Below are positions 1-9,991 of a stretch of DNA of 54,608 bases, one piece after another. Each line of letters opens with the position of its first letter. The stretch's first letter is position 1. The position numbers and the translations under genes were made by a program. The notes beneath the pieces were generated by a model. It was not told the DNA's origin. It searched no databases and worked only from the letters and a program-made list of their open reading frames with translations. The stretch covers positions 1 through 54,608 of the forward strand of contig MKUJ01000018.1 of assembly GCA_001897755.1 (NCBI GenBank), given 5' to 3'. The DNA comes from Afipia sp. 64-13 (GTDB lineage: Bacteria > Pseudomonadota > Alphaproteobacteria > Rhizobiales > Xanthobacteraceae).

Positions 1-124
1 CGACAACATCGCCATGGAAGTGCACCTGATCGTGCCGATCGCGATGGAAGAGAAGCTTCGCTTCGCGATCCGCGAAGGCGGCCGCACCGTCGGTGCCGGC
101 GTCGTCGCGAGCATCATTGAGTAA
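1..124 (+). CDS. tuf: Elongation factor Tu, C-terminal end (partial)
   Basis: This is the last 41 codons of a reading frame entering from the left edge and ending in TAA. The visible peptide matches the final beta-barrel strands of domain 3 of EF-Tu, including [13 protein letters not shown] and the terminal [11 protein letters not shown]-Tu delivers aminoacyl-tRNA to the ribosome as a GTP complex. Its position 115 bases before rpsJ is the usual alphaproteobacterial order, with the str operon (rpsL-rpsG-fusA-tuf) running into the S10 operon. The GTPase domain lies outside the window, so only the family assignment can be made. Confidence 0.95.
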   Translation, partial: DNIAMEVHLIVPIAMEEKLRFAIREGGRTVGAGVVASIIE

Positions 125-135
125 CAAACATCCGT

Positions 136-169
136 CGTCGTGCCCGGCTTCATGCCGGGCATCCACGAC
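136..169. repeat. GC-rich palindrome in the tuf-rpsJ spacer
   Basis: The arms GTCGTGCCCGGC and GCCGGGC-ATC-CACGAC can pair around a TTCAT loop, with a three-base bulge on the right arm. A second hairpin follows at 198-215 (GCCGGGT / ACCCGGC). There is no U-run, so these look more like dispersed palindromic elements or RNA-processing and stability signals than intrinsic terminators. Confidence 0.6.
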
Positions 170-197
170 TTAGTGAACCAAAGCCAGGACGTGGATG

Positions 198-215
198 GCC
201 GGGTATCGACCCGGC
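198..215. repeat. Second palindrome in the tuf-rpsJ spacer
   Basis: The arms GCCGGGT (198-204) and ACCCGGC (209-215) are perfectly complementary around ATCG. The flanking GTGGATGGCCGGG resembles the palindrome before secY (9940-9965), which suggests members of one dispersed family. Confidence 0.5.
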
Positions 216-239
216 TAGACGGGTGAGAGAGAAACAAAG

Positions 240-548
240 ATGAACGGCCAAAACATCCGCATTCGTCTCAAGGCGTTTGACCATCGGATTCTCGATACGT
301 CGACCCGTGAGATCGTGAATACGGCGAAGCGCACCGGTGCGCAGGTTCGTGGGCCCATCCCGCTGCCGACCCGCATCGAGAAGTTCACCGTCAACCGTTC
401 GCCGCACGTCGACAAGAAGAGCCGCGAACAGTTCGAGATGCGCACCCATAAGCGCCTTCTCGATATCGTCGATCCCACGCCGCAGACGGTCGATGCGCTG
501 ATGAAGCTCGATCTTGCCGCCGGTGTCGATGTCGAGATCAAGCTCTAA
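240..548 (+). CDS. rpsJ: 30S ribosomal protein S10
   Basis: S10 sits in the 30S head and, with NusB, takes part in transcription antitermination. The product is 102 residues, the standard length. It starts [16 protein letters not shown] and contains the loop region [25 protein letters not shown] typical of the family. The ATG follows a GAGAGA purine tract. It is the first gene of the S10 operon, 115 bases after tuf and 96 before rplC. The spacer before it probably contains the operon promoter or an RNA-processing signal. Confidence 0.98.
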
Positions 549-566
549 GCGTAGAGCCGAAAGGCA

Positions 567-582
567 GGTTCGGTTTCGAACC
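567..582. repeat. Small hairpin in the rpsJ-rplC spacer
   Basis: GGTTCG and CGAACC form a perfect 6-base-pair stem with a GTTT loop. It lies in the 96-base spacer before rplC. No U-tract follows, so it is unlikely to be a terminator. A role in mRNA processing or S10-operon autoregulation is possible but not shown. Confidence 0.35.
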
Positions 583-644
583 GGCTACGCTGGAAGAAGA
601 ATAGTCAGTCCTTCGGGACATAGAAAAGAACAGGATGCACGCCG

Positions 645-1364
645 ATGCGCTCCGGAGTGATCGCACAAAAGGTCGGGATGACGCGGGTCTTTACAGAGGC
701 CGGTGAGCATATCCCTGTGACCGTGCTGAAGCTGGGCAACTGCCAGGTTGTTGGCCATCGCACCAAGGACAAGAACGGTTACACTGCGCTGCAGCTCGGC
801 GCGGGAGCCCGCAAGTCCGTTTACATGCCGAAGGCCGAGCGCGGACAGTTTGCTGTCGCCAAGGTTGAGCCGAAGCGCAAGGTCACCGAGTTCCGCGTCT
901 CCGAGGATGCGATGATCCCGGTCGGCGCCGAGATCCAGGCAGACCACTTCGTCGTCGGCCAGTTCGTCGATGTCACCGGCACTTCGGTCGGTAAGGGTTT
1001 CGCCGGCGGTATGAAGCGCTGGAACTTCGGCGGTCTGCGCGCCACGCACGGCGTGTCGGTCTCGCATCGTTCGATCGGTTCAACCGGTGGCCGTCAGGAC
1101 CCGGGCAAGACCTTCAAGAACAAGAAGATGCCTGGTCACATGGGTGTCGATCGCATCACCACTCTGAACCTTCGCGTCGTCCAGACCGATGTCGAGCGTG
1201 GCCTGCTGCTGATCGAAGGCGCTGTGCCGGGTTCGAAGGGCGGCTGGATCACCGTGCGTGACGCGGTGAAGAAGCCGCTGCCGAAGGAAGCCGCCAAGCC
1301 GGGCAAGTTCAAGCTCGCTGGCGAGGCCGCTGCGGAAGCGCCGGCCGAGAAGGAGGGCGTGTGA
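645..1364 (+). CDS. rplC: 50S ribosomal protein L3
   Basis: L3 is an early-assembly 50S protein whose loop reaches the peptidyl-transferase centre. The product has 239 residues. It begins [16 protein letters not shown] and contains the L3 signature region around [13 protein letters not shown] and the [15 protein letters not shown] loop, including the Gln that is methylated by PrmB in other bacteria. The C-terminal Ala/Glu/Lys-rich extension (about residues 215-239) is common in alphaproteobacteria. Only one base separates it from rplD, which implies translational coupling. Confidence 0.98.
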   Translation: MRSGVIAQKVGMTRVFTEAGEHIPVTVLKLGNCQVVGHRTKDKNGYTALQLGAGARKSVYMPKAERGQFAVAKVEPKRKVTEFRVSEDAMIPVGAEIQADHFVVGQFVDVTGTSVGKGFAGGMKRWNFGGLRATHGVSVSHRSIGSTGGRQDPGKTFKNKKMPGHMGVDRITTLNLRVVQTDVERGLLLIEGAVPGSKGGWITVRDAVKKPLPKEAAKPGKFKLAGEAAAEAPAEKEGV

Positions 1365-1365
1365 C

Positions 1366-1986
1366 ATGGAATTGAACGTCACCACTCTTGAGGGTAAGGC
1401 CGCCGGTTCGGTCAAGCTGTCGGACGAGATCTTCGGTCTCGAGCCGCGCACGGACATTATCCAGCGCGTCGTGAACTGGCAGCTCGCCAAGCGTCAGGCC
1501 GGTACGCACAAGGCCAAGGGCCGTGCTGAAGTCTGGCGCACCGGCAAGAAGATGTACAAGCAGAAGGGCACCGGTGGCGCCCGTCACGGCTCGGCCCGCG
1601 TGCCGCAGTTCCGCGGCGGTGGTCGCGCGTTCGGCCCGGTGGTGCGCAGCCATGCGCACGACCTGCCGAAGAAGGTTCGCGCGCTCGGCCTGCGTCATGC
1701 TCTGTCGGCCAAGGCGAAGGATGGCGGTCTTGTCGTGATCGACAATACCGAGCTGAAGGACGCCAAGACCAAGGCGCTGATCGGCCACTTCTCGGGGCTC
1801 GGCCTGACCAGCGCGCTGATCATCGACGGCGCCGAAGTGAATAACGGCTTTGCACAGGCCGCCCGCAACATCCCGCAGATCGACGTGCTGCCGATCCAGG
1901 GCATCAACGTCTATGACATCCTGCGCCGGCAGAAACTGGTTCTGACCAAGGCGGCTCTCGATGCGTTGGAGGCGCGCTTCAAATGA
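1366..1986 (+). CDS. rplD: 50S ribosomal protein L4
   Basis: L4 binds 23S rRNA domain I and lines the exit tunnel. In enterobacteria it also represses the S10 operon, but no such leader is recognisable here. The product has 206 residues with the conserved tunnel-loop stretch ([20 protein letters not shown], about residues 58-77) and the downstream GGGRAFGPV. The frame ends four bases inside rplW, so the two genes are coupled. Confidence 0.98.
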   Translation: MELNVTTLEGKAAGSVKLSDEIFGLEPRTDIIQRVVNWQLAKRQAGTHKAKGRAEVWRTGKKMYKQKGTGGARHGSARVPQFRGGGRAFGPVVRSHAHDLPKKVRALGLRHALSAKAKDGGLVVIDNTELKDAKTKALIGHFSGLGLTSALIIDGAEVNNGFAQAARNIPQIDVLPIQGINVYDILRRQKLVLTKAALDALEARFK

Positions 1987-2282
1987 GCACTCAAGACTCG
2001 CGCCATTACGACATCATTGTCTCGCCGGTGATCACCGAGAAGGCGACCACTGCCTCCGAGCACAACAAGGTCGTGTTCAAGGTTGCGGCGAAGGCGACCA
2101 AGCCGCAGATCAAGGAAGCGATTGAGAAGCTGTTCGACGTCAAGGTGAAGGGCGTCAACACGCTGGTTCGCAAGGGCAAGACGAAGGTCTTCCGCGGCCA
2201 GTTCGGGTCTCAGTCGGATACCAAGCGTGCGATCGTGACTCTTGAAGAGGGTCACCGCATCGACGTGACCACCGGACTGTAA
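1983..2282 (+). CDS. rplW: 50S ribosomal protein L23
   Basis: L23 lies at the tunnel exit and docks trigger factor and SRP. The 99 residues include [14 protein letters not shown] at the N-terminus and the basic extended loop [14 protein letters not shown]. The ATG overlaps the rplD stop in an ATGA junction. Length and order match the family. Confidence 0.98.
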   Translation: MSTQDSRHYDIIVSPVITEKATTASEHNKVVFKVAAKATKPQIKEAIEKLFDVKVKGVNTLVRKGKTKVFRGQFGSQSDTKRAIVTLEEGHRIDVTTGL

Positions 2283-2293
2283 GGACCGCGACG

Positions 2294-3127
2294 ATGGCAC
2301 TGAAAACATTCAACCCGACGACGCCTGGCCAGCGCCAGCTCGTGATGGTGGATCGCTCGGCGCTCTACAAGGGCAAGCCGGTCAAGAAGCTCACCGAGGG
2401 CAAGCACTCGAACGGTGGTCGTGGCAACACCGGTCGCATCACCGTGCGTTTCCGCGGCGGCGGCCACAAGCAGGCTTATCGTCTGGTCGACTTCAAGCGC
2501 ACCAAGCTCGATGTCGCCGGCACGGTCGAGCGTCTCGAATACGATCCGAACCGCACCGCGTTCATCGCGCTGATCAAGTACGCCGATGGCGAGCAGGCCT
2601 ACATCCTGGCGCCGCAGCGTCTGGCGGTCGGCGACACCGTGATCGCCGGCAGCTATGTCGACGTGAAGCCCGGCAACGTCATGCCGATGGGCAATATGCC
2701 GGTCGGCACCATCGTCCACAACGTCGAGATGAAGATCGGCAAGGGCGGTCAGATCGCGCGTTCCGCTGGCACCTACGCCCAGATCGTCGGCCGCGACCAC
2801 GACTACGTCATTCTGCGCCTCAACTCGGGCGAGCAGCGCATGGTTCACGGTCGTTGCACCGCGACCATCGGTGCGGTGTCGAACCCGGACCACATGAACA
2901 CGTCGATCGGCAAGGCCGGTCGCAAGCGTTGGATGGGCCGTCGCCCGCACAACCGCGGCGTTGTCATGAACCCGATCGACCATCCGCACGGCGGCGGTGA
3001 AGGCCGCACCTCGGGCGGCCGTCATCCGGTCACCCCGTGGGGCAAGCCGACCAAGGGCAAGAAGACGCGGTCGAACAAGTCGACCAACAAGTTCATTCTC
3101 ATCAGCCGCCACAAGCGGAAGAAGTAA
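2294..3127 (+). CDS. rplB: 50S ribosomal protein L2
   Basis: L2 is needed for subunit association and peptidyl-transferase activity. The product has 277 residues, the normal length. The C-terminal segment [19 protein letters not shown], with the conserved essential His, is intact, followed by the Lys-rich tail [13 protein letters not shown]. The spacer from rplW is 11 bases and holds AAGGA as ribosome-binding site. Confidence 0.98.
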   Translation: MALKTFNPTTPGQRQLVMVDRSALYKGKPVKKLTEGKHSNGGRGNTGRITVRFRGGGHKQAYRLVDFKRTKLDVAGTVERLEYDPNRTAFIALIKYADGEQAYILAPQRLAVGDTVIAGSYVDVKPGNVMPMGNMPVGTIVHNVEMKIGKGGQIARSAGTYAQIVGRDHDYVILRLNSGEQRMVHGRCTATIGAVSNPDHMNTSIGKAGRKRWMGRRPHNRGVVMNPIDHPHGGGEGRTSGGRHPVTPWGKPTKGKKTRSNKSTNKFILISRHKRKK

Positions 3128-3139
3128 GGATCGCCGGAC

Positions 3140-3418
3140 ATGGTTCGTTCAGTCTGGAAAGGCCCGTTCGTTGAAGGTTCTCTGCTCAAGAAGGCAGATG
3201 CCGCGCGCGCGTCCGGCCGTCATGACGTCATCAAGATCTGGAGCCGCCGCTCCACGATCCTGCCGCAGTTCGTCGGCCTGACCTTCGGCGTCTACAACGG
3301 CCAGAAGCACGTTCCGGTCGCGGTCAACGAGGAAATGGTGGGACACAAGTTCGGCGAGTTCTCGCCGACGCGGACCTTCCACGGCCACGCCGGCGACAAG
3401 AAAGCCAAGAAGGCTTGA
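3140..3418 (+). CDS. rpsS: 30S ribosomal protein S19
   Basis: S19 forms a dimer with S13 in the 30S head near the A site. The 92 residues start [20 protein letters not shown] and include [21 protein letters not shown], the conserved core. It sits 12 bases after rplB and 10 before rplV, in normal S10-operon order. Confidence 0.98.
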   Translation: MVRSVWKGPFVEGSLLKKADAARASGRHDVIKIWSRRSTILPQFVGLTFGVYNGQKHVPVAVNEEMVGHKFGEFSPTRTFHGHAGDKKAKKA

Positions 3419-3428
3419 GGACGAAGTT

Positions 3429-3815
3429 ATGAGCAAACCTAAGCGCGAACGGGTTCTCCCGGATAACGAAGCCAAGGCCGTCGCCCGCATGCTGCGGGTC
3501 AGCCCGCAGAAGCTCAATCTGGTGGCGCAGCTCATCCGCGGCCGCAGGGCTTCGGCGGCGCTCGCCGACCTGCAGTTCTCGCGCAAGCGGATCGCGGTCG
3601 ACGTCAAGAAGTGCCTGGAGTCCGCGATTGCGAACGCCGAGAACAACCACGACCTCGATGTCGACGCGCTCGTCGTCGCCGAGGCGCATGTCGGCAACGG
3701 CATTGTCATGAAGCGTTTCGCACCGCGCGGCCGTGGCCGTTCGGGCCGTGTATTCAAGCCGTTCTCGCAGCTGACGATCGTTGTTCGTCAGGTCGAGGCG
3801 GAGGCGAGCGCTTAA
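3429..3815 (+). CDS. rplV: 50S ribosomal protein L22
   Basis: L22 has a globular domain on the 50S surface and a beta-hairpin in the exit tunnel, a site of macrolide-resistance mutations. The product has 128 residues, with [19 protein letters not shown] near the N-terminus and the tunnel hairpin around [17 protein letters not shown]. The C-terminal QVEAEASA tail is common in the group. Confidence 0.98.
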   Translation: MSKPKRERVLPDNEAKAVARMLRVSPQKLNLVAQLIRGRRASAALADLQFSRKRIAVDVKKCLESAIANAENNHDLDVDALVVAEAHVGNGIVMKRFAPRGRGRSGRVFKPFSQLTIVVRQVEAEASA

Positions 3816-3834
3816 GAGAGCGCGGGAGAAAACG

Positions 3835-4533
3835 ATGGGTCAGAAGATCAATCCAATCGGGCTGCGCCTGGGCATCAATCGGACCTGGGATTCCCGTTGG
3901 TTCGCCGGCAAGAACGAATACGCCAAGCTCCTCCACGAGGACGTGCGCATTCGCGAGATGCTGATGAAGGAGCTGAAGCAGGCGGCCGTGGCGCGCATCG
4001 TGATCGAGCGCCCGCACAAGAAGTGCCGCGTGTCGGTTCATTCCGCGCGTCCCGGCGTCGTCATCGGCAAGAAGGGCGCCGACATCGACAAGCTGCGCAA
4101 GAAGGTCGCCGAGATCACGTCCTCGGACGTCGTCATCAACATCATCGAAATCCGCAAGCCGGAGCTCGATGCCACGCTGGTCGCCGAATCGATCGCGCAG
4201 CAGCTTGAGCGCCGCGTCGCGTTCCGCCGCGCCATGAAGCGTGCGGTGCAGTCGGCGATGCGTCTCGGCGCGCAGGGCATTCGTATCAACTGCTCGGGCC
4301 GTCTCGGCGGTGCTGAAATCGCCCGCATGGAATGGTACCGCGAGGGCCGCGTGCCGCTGCACACGTTGCGCGCCGACGTCGATTACGGCGTCGCCACCGC
4401 GTTCACCACGTTCGGCACCTGCGGCGTCAAGGTCTGGATCTTCAAGGGTGAAATCCTCGAGCACGATCCGATGGCTCAGGACAAGCGCATGGCTGAAGGC
4501 GACGGCGGCCGTCCGCGTCGCGATGCAGCCTGA
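3835..4533 (+). CDS. rpsC: 30S ribosomal protein S3
   Basis: S3 is part of the mRNA entry tunnel and of the ribosomal helicase. The start is placed at ATG 3835 ([13 protein letters not shown]), which gives 232 residues and follows a GGGAGAA ribosome-binding site. The frame is open further upstream, but that extension overlaps rplV. The KH domain motif [19 protein letters not shown] (about residues 64-82) is present. The [11 protein letters not shown] tail is a typical variable C-terminus. Confidence 0.98.
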   Translation: MGQKINPIGLRLGINRTWDSRWFAGKNEYAKLLHEDVRIREMLMKELKQAAVARIVIERPHKKCRVSVHSARPGVVIGKKGADIDKLRKKVAEITSSDVVINIIEIRKPELDATLVAESIAQQLERRVAFRRAMKRAVQSAMRLGAQGIRINCSGRLGGAEIARMEWYREGRVPLHTLRADVDYGVATAFTTFGTCGVKVWIFKGEILEHDPMAQDKRMAEGDGGRPRRDAA

Positions 4534-4567
4534 GGCAATTCAAGAAAAAGGTTTGAGGGCGTAAGCC

Positions 4568-4981
4568 ATGATGCAACCAAAGAAGACAAAGTTCCGCAAG
4601 GCGCATAAGGGCCGTATTCACGGCGTCGCCTCGTCGGGCGCGACGTTGTCTTTCGGCCAGTTCGGCCTGAAGGCGATGGCGCCGGAGCGCATCACGGCGC
4701 GCCAGATCGAAGCCGCGCGCCGTGCGCTGACCCGTCACATGAAGCGTGCGGGCCGCGTCTGGATCCGCGTGTTCCCCGATCTTCCGGTGTCGAAGAAGCC
4801 GGCCGAAGTCCGCATGGGCTCGGGCAAGGGTTCGCCGGAATTGTGGGTGGCGCGGGTCAAGCCCGGCCGCATCCTGTTCGAGATCGACGGCGTTACCGAT
4901 CAGACGGCGCGTGAGGCGCTGACGCTCGCTGCCGCCAAGCTTCCGATCAAGACGCGCTTCGTCGCGCGCATCGCGGAGTAA
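4568..4981 (+). CDS. rplP: 50S ribosomal protein L16
   Basis: L16 organises the A-site region of 23S rRNA. The product has 137 residues, beginning [17 protein letters not shown]. The second Met occupies the position of the usual Leu, so the first ATG is preferred. Conserved [26 protein letters not shown] is present, including the Arg that YcfD-type oxygenases hydroxylate in E. coli. The gap to rpmC is five bases. Confidence 0.98.
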   Translation: MMQPKKTKFRKAHKGRIHGVASSGATLSFGQFGLKAMAPERITARQIEAARRALTRHMKRAGRVWIRVFPDLPVSKKPAEVRMGSGKGSPELWVARVKPGRILFEIDGVTDQTAREALTLAAAKLPIKTRFVARIAE

Positions 4982-4986
4982 GACAG

Positions 4987-5202
4987 ATGGCCGATTTGAA
5001 GATTGACGACATCCGCGCGATGAGCCCCGACCAGATGGAGGACGCTATCCTCAATCTGAAGAAGGAGCGCTTCAATCTGCGCTTCCAGCGCGCCACCGGT
5101 CAGCTCGAGAACACCTCGCGCCTGCGCGAGGCTCGCCGCGATATCGCACGCATCAAGACTGTCGCCGCGCAGAAGCGCGCCGCCGACAGCAAGAAGAAGT
5201 AA
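4987..5202 (+). CDS. rpmC: 50S ribosomal protein L29
   Basis: L29 sits near the tunnel exit next to L23. It is a two-helix hairpin of 71 residues with the motif [22 protein letters not shown]. The Ser/Lys-rich end (AADSKKK) is normal for the group. It is tightly spaced between rplP and rpsQ. Confidence 0.97.
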   Translation: MADLKIDDIRAMSPDQMEDAILNLKKERFNLRFQRATGQLENTSRLREARRDIARIKTVAAQKRAADSKKK

Positions 5203-5212
5203 GGGGCGAAAG

Positions 5213-5443
5213 ATGCCGAAACGTACTCTCCAGGGCGTCGTCGTCAGCGACAAGCAGGACAAGACCGTTGTCGTGCGCGTCGATCGCCGCTTCACCCATC
5301 CGCTCTACAAGAAGACGATTCGTCGTTCGAAGAACTACCACGCGCATGACGAGAACAACGAGTTCAAGGCAGGCGACACGGTGCGGATCGAGGAGAGCAA
5401 GCCGCTCTCCAAGCTGAAGCGCTGGACCGTGGTCCGGGACTAA
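5213..5443 (+). CDS. rpsQ: 30S ribosomal protein S17
   Basis: S17 is an OB-fold primary binder of 16S rRNA helix 11. The 76 residues start [26 protein letters not shown] and include [19 protein letters not shown]. It is followed by an unusually long 153-base spacer before rplN, a possible transcript-processing or secondary promoter point at the S10/spc boundary. Confidence 0.97.
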   Translation: MPKRTLQGVVVSDKQDKTVVVRVDRRFTHPLYKKTIRRSKNYHAHDENNEFKAGDTVRIEESKPLSKLKRWTVVRD

Positions 5444-5596
5444 AGACAAAAAACCGCTGAGGGGCGGGGCGGCGTCGCCGCAGAACCTCGAGGCAACCGT
5501 TTAAGTTACGCGTGATCCGGCCGGAAGTTGTTCGATTTCCGAAGGGTCCCGCGCAAAAGCGCAAATAGCGCAACAGAAAGAGGACGAGGTGCATCA

Positions 5597-5965
5597 ATGA
5601 TCCAGATGCAGACCAACCTCGACGTGGCCGATAATTCCGGCGCGCGCCGTGTCATGTGCATCAAGGTTCTTGGAGGTTCCAAGCGCCGTTATGCCACCGT
5701 GGGCGACATCATCGTCGTGTCCGTCAAGGAAGCCATTCCGCGTGGAAAGGTGAAGAAGGGCGACGTGATGAAGGCTGTCGTGGTGCGCGTCGCCAAGGAC
5801 ATCCGCCGCGCCGACGGTTCCGTCATCCGCTTCGACCGCAACGCGGCCGTGCTGATCAATAACCAGTCGGAGCCGGTCGGCACCCGTATCTTCGGGCCGG
5901 TGCCGCGCGAGCTTCGCGCCAAGAACCACATGAAAATCATTTCGCTCGCGCCGGAGGTGCTGTGA
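5597..5965 (+). CDS. rplN: 50S ribosomal protein L14
   Basis: L14 contacts 16S rRNA at bridge B8 and is the target of silencing factor RsfS. ATG 5597 gives [21 protein letters not shown] and 122 residues, the universal length. The frame extends upstream to 5528, but that part is not conserved L14. AGAGGACGAGG precedes the start. The stop overlaps the rplX ATG by one base (TGATG), so they are coupled. Confidence 0.98.
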   Translation: MIQMQTNLDVADNSGARRVMCIKVLGGSKRRYATVGDIIVVSVKEAIPRGKVKKGDVMKAVVVRVAKDIRRADGSVIRFDRNAAVLINNQSEPVGTRIFGPVPRELRAKNHMKIISLAPEVL

Positions 5966-6271
5966 TGGCTGCCAGAATCCGCAAGGGTGACAAGGTCATC
6001 GTGCTGTCGGGCCGCGACAAGGGCCGCACCGGCGAGGTGTTCGAGGTGCGCCCGAGAGAGAATCGCGCGCTGGTGCGCGGCGTCAATCTCGTGAAGCGTC
6101 ACCAGAAGCAGACGCAGAACCAGGAAGGCGGCATCATCTCCAAGGAGTCGCCGATCCACCTGTCCAACATCGCGATTGTCGGCAAGGACGGCAAGCCGAC
6201 CCGTGTTGGCTTCAAGATTCAGGCTGACGGCACCAAGGTGCGTGTCGCCAAGCGTTCGGGAGCTGAGATCG

Positions 6272-6279
<8 letters not shown>
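5965..6279 (+). CDS. rplX: 50S ribosomal protein L24
   Basis: L24 is an assembly initiator with a KOW domain. ATG 5965 gives 104 residues ([25 protein letters not shown]); a GTG one codon earlier is an alternative. The KOW motif is at about residues 7-33. It overlaps rplN by one base and rplE by eight. Confidence 0.97.
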
Positions 6280-6829
<550 letters not shown>

Positions 6830-6877
6830 GACTCTGATTTAGCGTCTCAAACGCGGAAAGGTATGGAGACTACTCGC

Positions 6878-7183
6878 ATGGCGAAGAAGAGTTCGATCGA
6901 GAAGAACAACCGGCGTCAGAGGATGACGAAGAACGCGGCTGAGAAGCGCGCGAAGCTGAAGGCGATCATCGCTGACAAGAACAAGCCGATGGAAGAGCGC
7001 TTTGCGGCGACGATCAAGCTCGCCGAGATGCCGCGCAACTCCTCGGCGACGCGCGTACACAACCGCTGCGAAGTCACCGGTCGTCCGCACTCGGTCTACC
7101 GCAAGACCAAGATGAGCCGTATCGCGATCCGCGATTTCGGCTCCAAGGGCCTGATCCCGGGCCTGGTCAAGTCGAGCTGGTAA
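6878..7183 (+). CDS. rpsN: 30S ribosomal protein S14 (zinc-free type)
   Basis: S14 is a late-binding 30S head protein. ATG 6878 ([16 protein letters not shown]) gives 101 residues, the long form. The four-cysteine zinc knuckle of short S14 is absent, with only a single Cys in [10 protein letters not shown]. An upstream in-frame ATG at 6863 is less likely given the family start. The 48-base spacer to rplE has no obvious structure. Confidence 0.97.
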   Translation: MAKKSSIEKNNRRQRMTKNAAEKRAKLKAIIADKNKPMEERFAATIKLAEMPRNSSATRVHNRCEVTGRPHSVYRKTKMSRIAIRDFGSKGLIPGLVKSSW

Positions 7184-7195
7184 GGAGGGCGCGCC

Positions 7196-7594
7196 ATGTC
7201 AACGCACGATCCGATCAGCGACCTGATCACCCGTATCCGCAACGCGCAGATGCGCTCCAAGGCCAAGGTCTCGACCCCCGGCTCGAAGATGCGCGCCAAC
7301 GTGCTCGAGGTGCTGAAGGCCGAAGGTTATATCCGCGGCTACGCCAGCGTGGAGCACGCCAGCGGCCATAACGAGCTCGAGATCGAGCTGAAGTATTTCG
7401 ACGGCGAGCCCGTCATCCGCGAGATCGAGCGGGTGTCGAAGCCCGGTCGCCGCGTCTACGCGTCGGTGAAGAACCTGCCGCGCGTCAAGAACGGCCTCGG
7501 CATCTCGGTGCTGTCGACGCCGAAGGGAATCATGGCTGACCACGACGCGCGTGACGCGAATGTGGGCGGCGAAGTTCTCTTCACGGTGTTCTAA
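7196..7594 (+). CDS. rpsH: 30S ribosomal protein S8
   Basis: S8 binds the central domain of 16S rRNA and is the spc-operon repressor in E. coli; no comparable target is recognised here. The product has 132 residues, starting [19 protein letters not shown], with the C-terminal signature [20 protein letters not shown]. An AAGGAGG ribosome-binding site precedes the ATG. Confidence 0.98.
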   Translation: MSTHDPISDLITRIRNAQMRSKAKVSTPGSKMRANVLEVLKAEGYIRGYASVEHASGHNELEIELKYFDGEPVIREIERVSKPGRRVYASVKNLPRVKNGLGISVLSTPKGIMADHDARDANVGGEVLFTVF

Positions 7595-7607
7595 GGAAGG
7601 AAGAGAG

Positions 7608-8141
7608 ATGTCACGCGTAGGCAAACGACCAGTCGCGATCGCATCGGGCGTTACCGCGAGCGTCGACGGGCAGACCGTCAAGGTGAAGGGGCCGAAGGGC
7701 GCGCTTCAGTTTATTGTGCATGACGACGTGTCGGTCGAGATGAAGGACGGCGCGATCCGCGTTGCGCCGCGTTTCGAGACCAAGCGCGCGCAGTCGCTGT
7801 ACGGCACCGCGCGCGCCCAGATCGCAAATCTCGTCGAGGGCGTCACCAAGGGCTTCGAGAAGAAGCTGGAAATCACCGGCGTCGGCTACCGCGCCGCGCT
7901 GCAGGGCAAGAACCTGCAGCTCTCGCTCGGCTACAGCCACGATGTGGTCTATCCGGTTCCGGAAGGCATCACGATCGTGGTGCCGAAGCCGACCGAAATC
8001 ACCATCGCGGGCAACGATAGCCAGCGCGTCGGCCAGGTCGCTGCCGAGATCCGCAGCTATCGTCCGCCGGAGCCGTACAAGGGCAAGGGCGTGAAGTACG
8101 CCAATGAATTTATCTTCCGCAAGGAAGGCAAGAAGAAGTAA
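7608..8141 (+). CDS. rplF: 50S ribosomal protein L6
   Basis: L6 lies near the factor-binding site. The start at ATG 7608 ([15 protein letters not shown]) gives 177 residues and has an excellent AAGGAAGGAAGAG ribosome-binding region; the upstream in-frame extension overlaps rpsH. Two L6 folds are visible, the second ending in the conserved [25 protein letters not shown] region. Confidence 0.98.
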   Translation: MSRVGKRPVAIASGVTASVDGQTVKVKGPKGALQFIVHDDVSVEMKDGAIRVAPRFETKRAQSLYGTARAQIANLVEGVTKGFEKKLEITGVGYRAALQGKNLQLSLGYSHDVVYPVPEGITIVVPKPTEITIAGNDSQRVGQVAAEIRSYRPPEPYKGKGVKYANEFIFRKEGKKK

Positions 8142-8152
8142 CGGAGCCGGTC

Positions 8153-8515
8153 ATGTCGAAACTCAAGGTCACGAATGCCCGGCGCAAGCAGCGCGTGCGT
8201 CTGGCGCTGCGCCGTACGGCCAACGGCCGTCCGCGTCTGTCGGTGTTCCGTTCGTCGAAGCACATCTATGCCCAGGTCATCGACGACCAGAAGGGCGAAA
8301 CCCTGGCTGCCGCCTCGTCGCTGGAGAAGACCATGCGCGATGCCGGCAAGACCGGCGCCAACATCGATGCGGCGAAGGCTGTCGGCAAGCTGCTGGCCGA
8401 GCGCGCGGTGAAGAACGGTGTCAAGGAAGTTATTTTCGACCGTGGCGGCTATCTCTATCACGGCCGCGTCAAGGCGCTCGCCGATGCGGCCCGCGAGAGC
8501 GGGTTGAGCTTCTAA
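8153..8515 (+). CDS. rplR: 50S ribosomal protein L18
   Basis: L18 binds 5S rRNA with L5 in the central protuberance. The 120 residues include [35 protein letters not shown] and end with the family-typical [26 protein letters not shown]. The spacer is 11 bases after rplF and 48 before rpsE. Confidence 0.98.
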   Translation: MSKLKVTNARRKQRVRLALRRTANGRPRLSVFRSSKHIYAQVIDDQKGETLAAASSLEKTMRDAGKTGANIDAAKAVGKLLAERAVKNGVKEVIFDRGGYLYHGRVKALADAARESGLSF

Positions 8516-8563
8516 CAAGTTTTGAAGGAAGAGGCGGAAGCCTCGCAAGGATTGGAAAACACC

Positions 8564-9133
8564 ATGGCAGGTGAACGCGAACGCGGCGGACAGCGGCGAG
8601 ATCGGGAAGAGCGCGACAGCGAGTTCGTCGACAAGCTCGTCCACATCAATCGTGTGGCGAAGGTGGTCAAGGGCGGCAAGCGCTTCGGCTTCGCGGCGCT
8701 GGTCGTCATCGGCGATCAGAAGGGCCGCGTCGGCTTTGGCCACGGCAAGGCGCGCGAAGTGCCGGAGGCGATCCGCAAGGCGACCGACTCGGCCAAGCGC
8801 AATTTGACGCGCGTTCCGCTGCGCGACGGTCGTACGCTGCATCATGACATTGCCGGCCGCCACGGCGCGGGCAGGGTCTATCTGCGCGCGGCGCCCGCCG
8901 GTACCGGCATCATCGCGGGTGGCCCGATGCGCGCGGTGTTCGAGACGCTGGGCATCCAGGATGTTGTCGCCAAATCGACCGGCTCGTCGAATCCCTACAA
9001 CATGGTTCGTGCGACGTTCAACGCGCTGAAGCATCAGGATTCGCCGCGCTCGGTCGCCAACCGCCGCAACATCAAGGTATCCACATTGCAGTCGCGCCGT
9101 GTCGGCGGCGATGCAGAAGCCGCCGCGGATTAA
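8564..9133 (+). CDS. rpsE: 30S ribosomal protein S5
   Basis: S5 is a decoding-fidelity protein at the mRNA entry channel. ATG 8564 ([15 protein letters not shown]) gives 189 residues; the frame upstream to 8522 is unconserved. The S5 RNA-binding motif ([30 protein letters not shown]) and the C-terminal domain with [15 protein letters not shown] are intact. Confidence 0.98.
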   Translation: MAGERERGGQRRDREERDSEFVDKLVHINRVAKVVKGGKRFGFAALVVIGDQKGRVGFGHGKAREVPEAIRKATDSAKRNLTRVPLRDGRTLHHDIAGRHGAGRVYLRAAPAGTGIIAGGPMRAVFETLGIQDVVAKSTGSSNPYNMVRATFNALKHQDSPRSVANRRNIKVSTLQSRRVGGDAEAAAD

Positions 9134-9161
9134 TTCCGCGCGCCCGATTGGAGCAAGGACA

Positions 9162-9368
9162 ATGGCCAAGGAAGCCAAGAAGGCCGGCAAAACGGTCAAG
9201 ATCGAGCAGGTCGGCAGCGCCATCCGCCGTCACAGCTCGCAGCGCGAGACGCTGGTCGGCCTGCGTCTCAACAAGATCGGCCGTGTTTCGGAGCTGCAGG
9301 ATACGCCTGAGGTTCGCGGCATGATCTATAAAGTCAGGCACCTCGTCCGCGTCGTCGGCGAGAAGTAA
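9162..9368 (+). CDS. rpmD: 50S ribosomal protein L30
   Basis: L30 is a small 50S protein. ATG 9162 gives 68 residues ([21 protein letters not shown]); longer upstream in-frame starts lie inside rpsE. The core [21 protein letters not shown] and the end [12 protein letters not shown] are canonical. It sits 11 bases before rplO. Confidence 0.97.
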   Translation: MAKEAKKAGKTVKIEQVGSAIRRHSSQRETLVGLRLNKIGRVSELQDTPEVRGMIYKVRHLVRVVGEK

Positions 9369-9379
9369 GGAACCGAGCG

Positions 9380-9871
9380 ATGAAACTCAATCAAATCGCT
9401 GACAACGCGGGTTCGCGCAAGAAGCGCACCCGGATCGGCCGTGGTATCGGCTCCGGCAAGGGCAAGCAGGGCGGCCGCGGCGGCAAGGGCCAGACCGCGC
9501 GCTCGGGCGTGCGCATCAAGGGCTTCGAAGGCGGCCAGATGCCGTTGCATCGCCGTCTGCCCAAGCGCGGCTTCAACAACATCTTCCGCGTCGAACTGTC
9601 GGAAGTGAACCTGGACCGGCTGCAGGACGCGATCAACGCCAAGAAGCTCGATGCCAGCGGTACCATCAATGCCGAATCGCTGGTGAAGTCCGGCGTGCTG
9701 CGCCGTGCCAAGGGCGGCGTGCGTCTGCTCGGCCGCGGCAAGCTGACCTCGAAGATTGCCATCGAAGTTCACGGCGCGACCAAGTCGGCCATCGAAGCGG
9801 TCGAGAAGGCCGGCGGTTCGGTGAAGATCCTGGCGCCGAAGAAGGACGAAGCCGAGCAGAAAGCTTCGTAA
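9380..9871 (+). CDS. rplO: 50S ribosomal protein L15
   Basis: L15 is an early-to-middle assembly protein of the 50S. The 163 residues start [34 protein letters not shown], the Gly/Lys-rich extended arm, and contain [19 protein letters not shown] short Lys/Glu tail ends the protein. A 120-base spacer with two palindromes separates it from secY. Confidence 0.98.
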   Translation: MKLNQIADNAGSRKKRTRIGRGIGSGKGKQGGRGGKGQTARSGVRIKGFEGGQMPLHRRLPKRGFNNIFRVELSEVNLDRLQDAINAKKLDASGTINAESLVKSGVLRRAKGGVRLLGRGKLTSKIAIEVHGATKSAIEAVEKAGGSVKILAPKKDEAEQKAS

Positions 9872-9881
9872 CGAACCGCGC

Positions 9882-9900
9882 GTCCGGCCTTGCGCCGGAC
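9882..9900. repeat. Hairpin after rplO
   Basis: GTCCGGC and GCCGGAC form a perfect seven-base-pair stem with loop CTTGC, starting 10 bases after the rplO stop. There is no U-tract. It is the first of two palindromes in the rplO-secY spacer. Confidence 0.5.
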
Positions 9901-9939
9901 AGCCGCGTCTCTACGTCCTGCTCTGTTGAAGTTTGAGAG

Positions 9940-9965
9940 ACGTAGATGGCCGGGCGAGCCCGGCC
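9940..9965. repeat. GGCCGGGC palindrome before secY
   Basis: GGCCGGGC (9948-9955) and GCCCGGCC (9958-9965) are perfect complements separated by GA, preceded by ACGTAGAT. The flank and arms resemble the palindrome at 191-215 (GTGGATGGCCGGG..ACCCGGC), consistent with a dispersed repeat family. Confidence 0.55.
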
Positions 9966-9991
9966 GCCTGTAGTGAAAGGACCGGGAAGCG

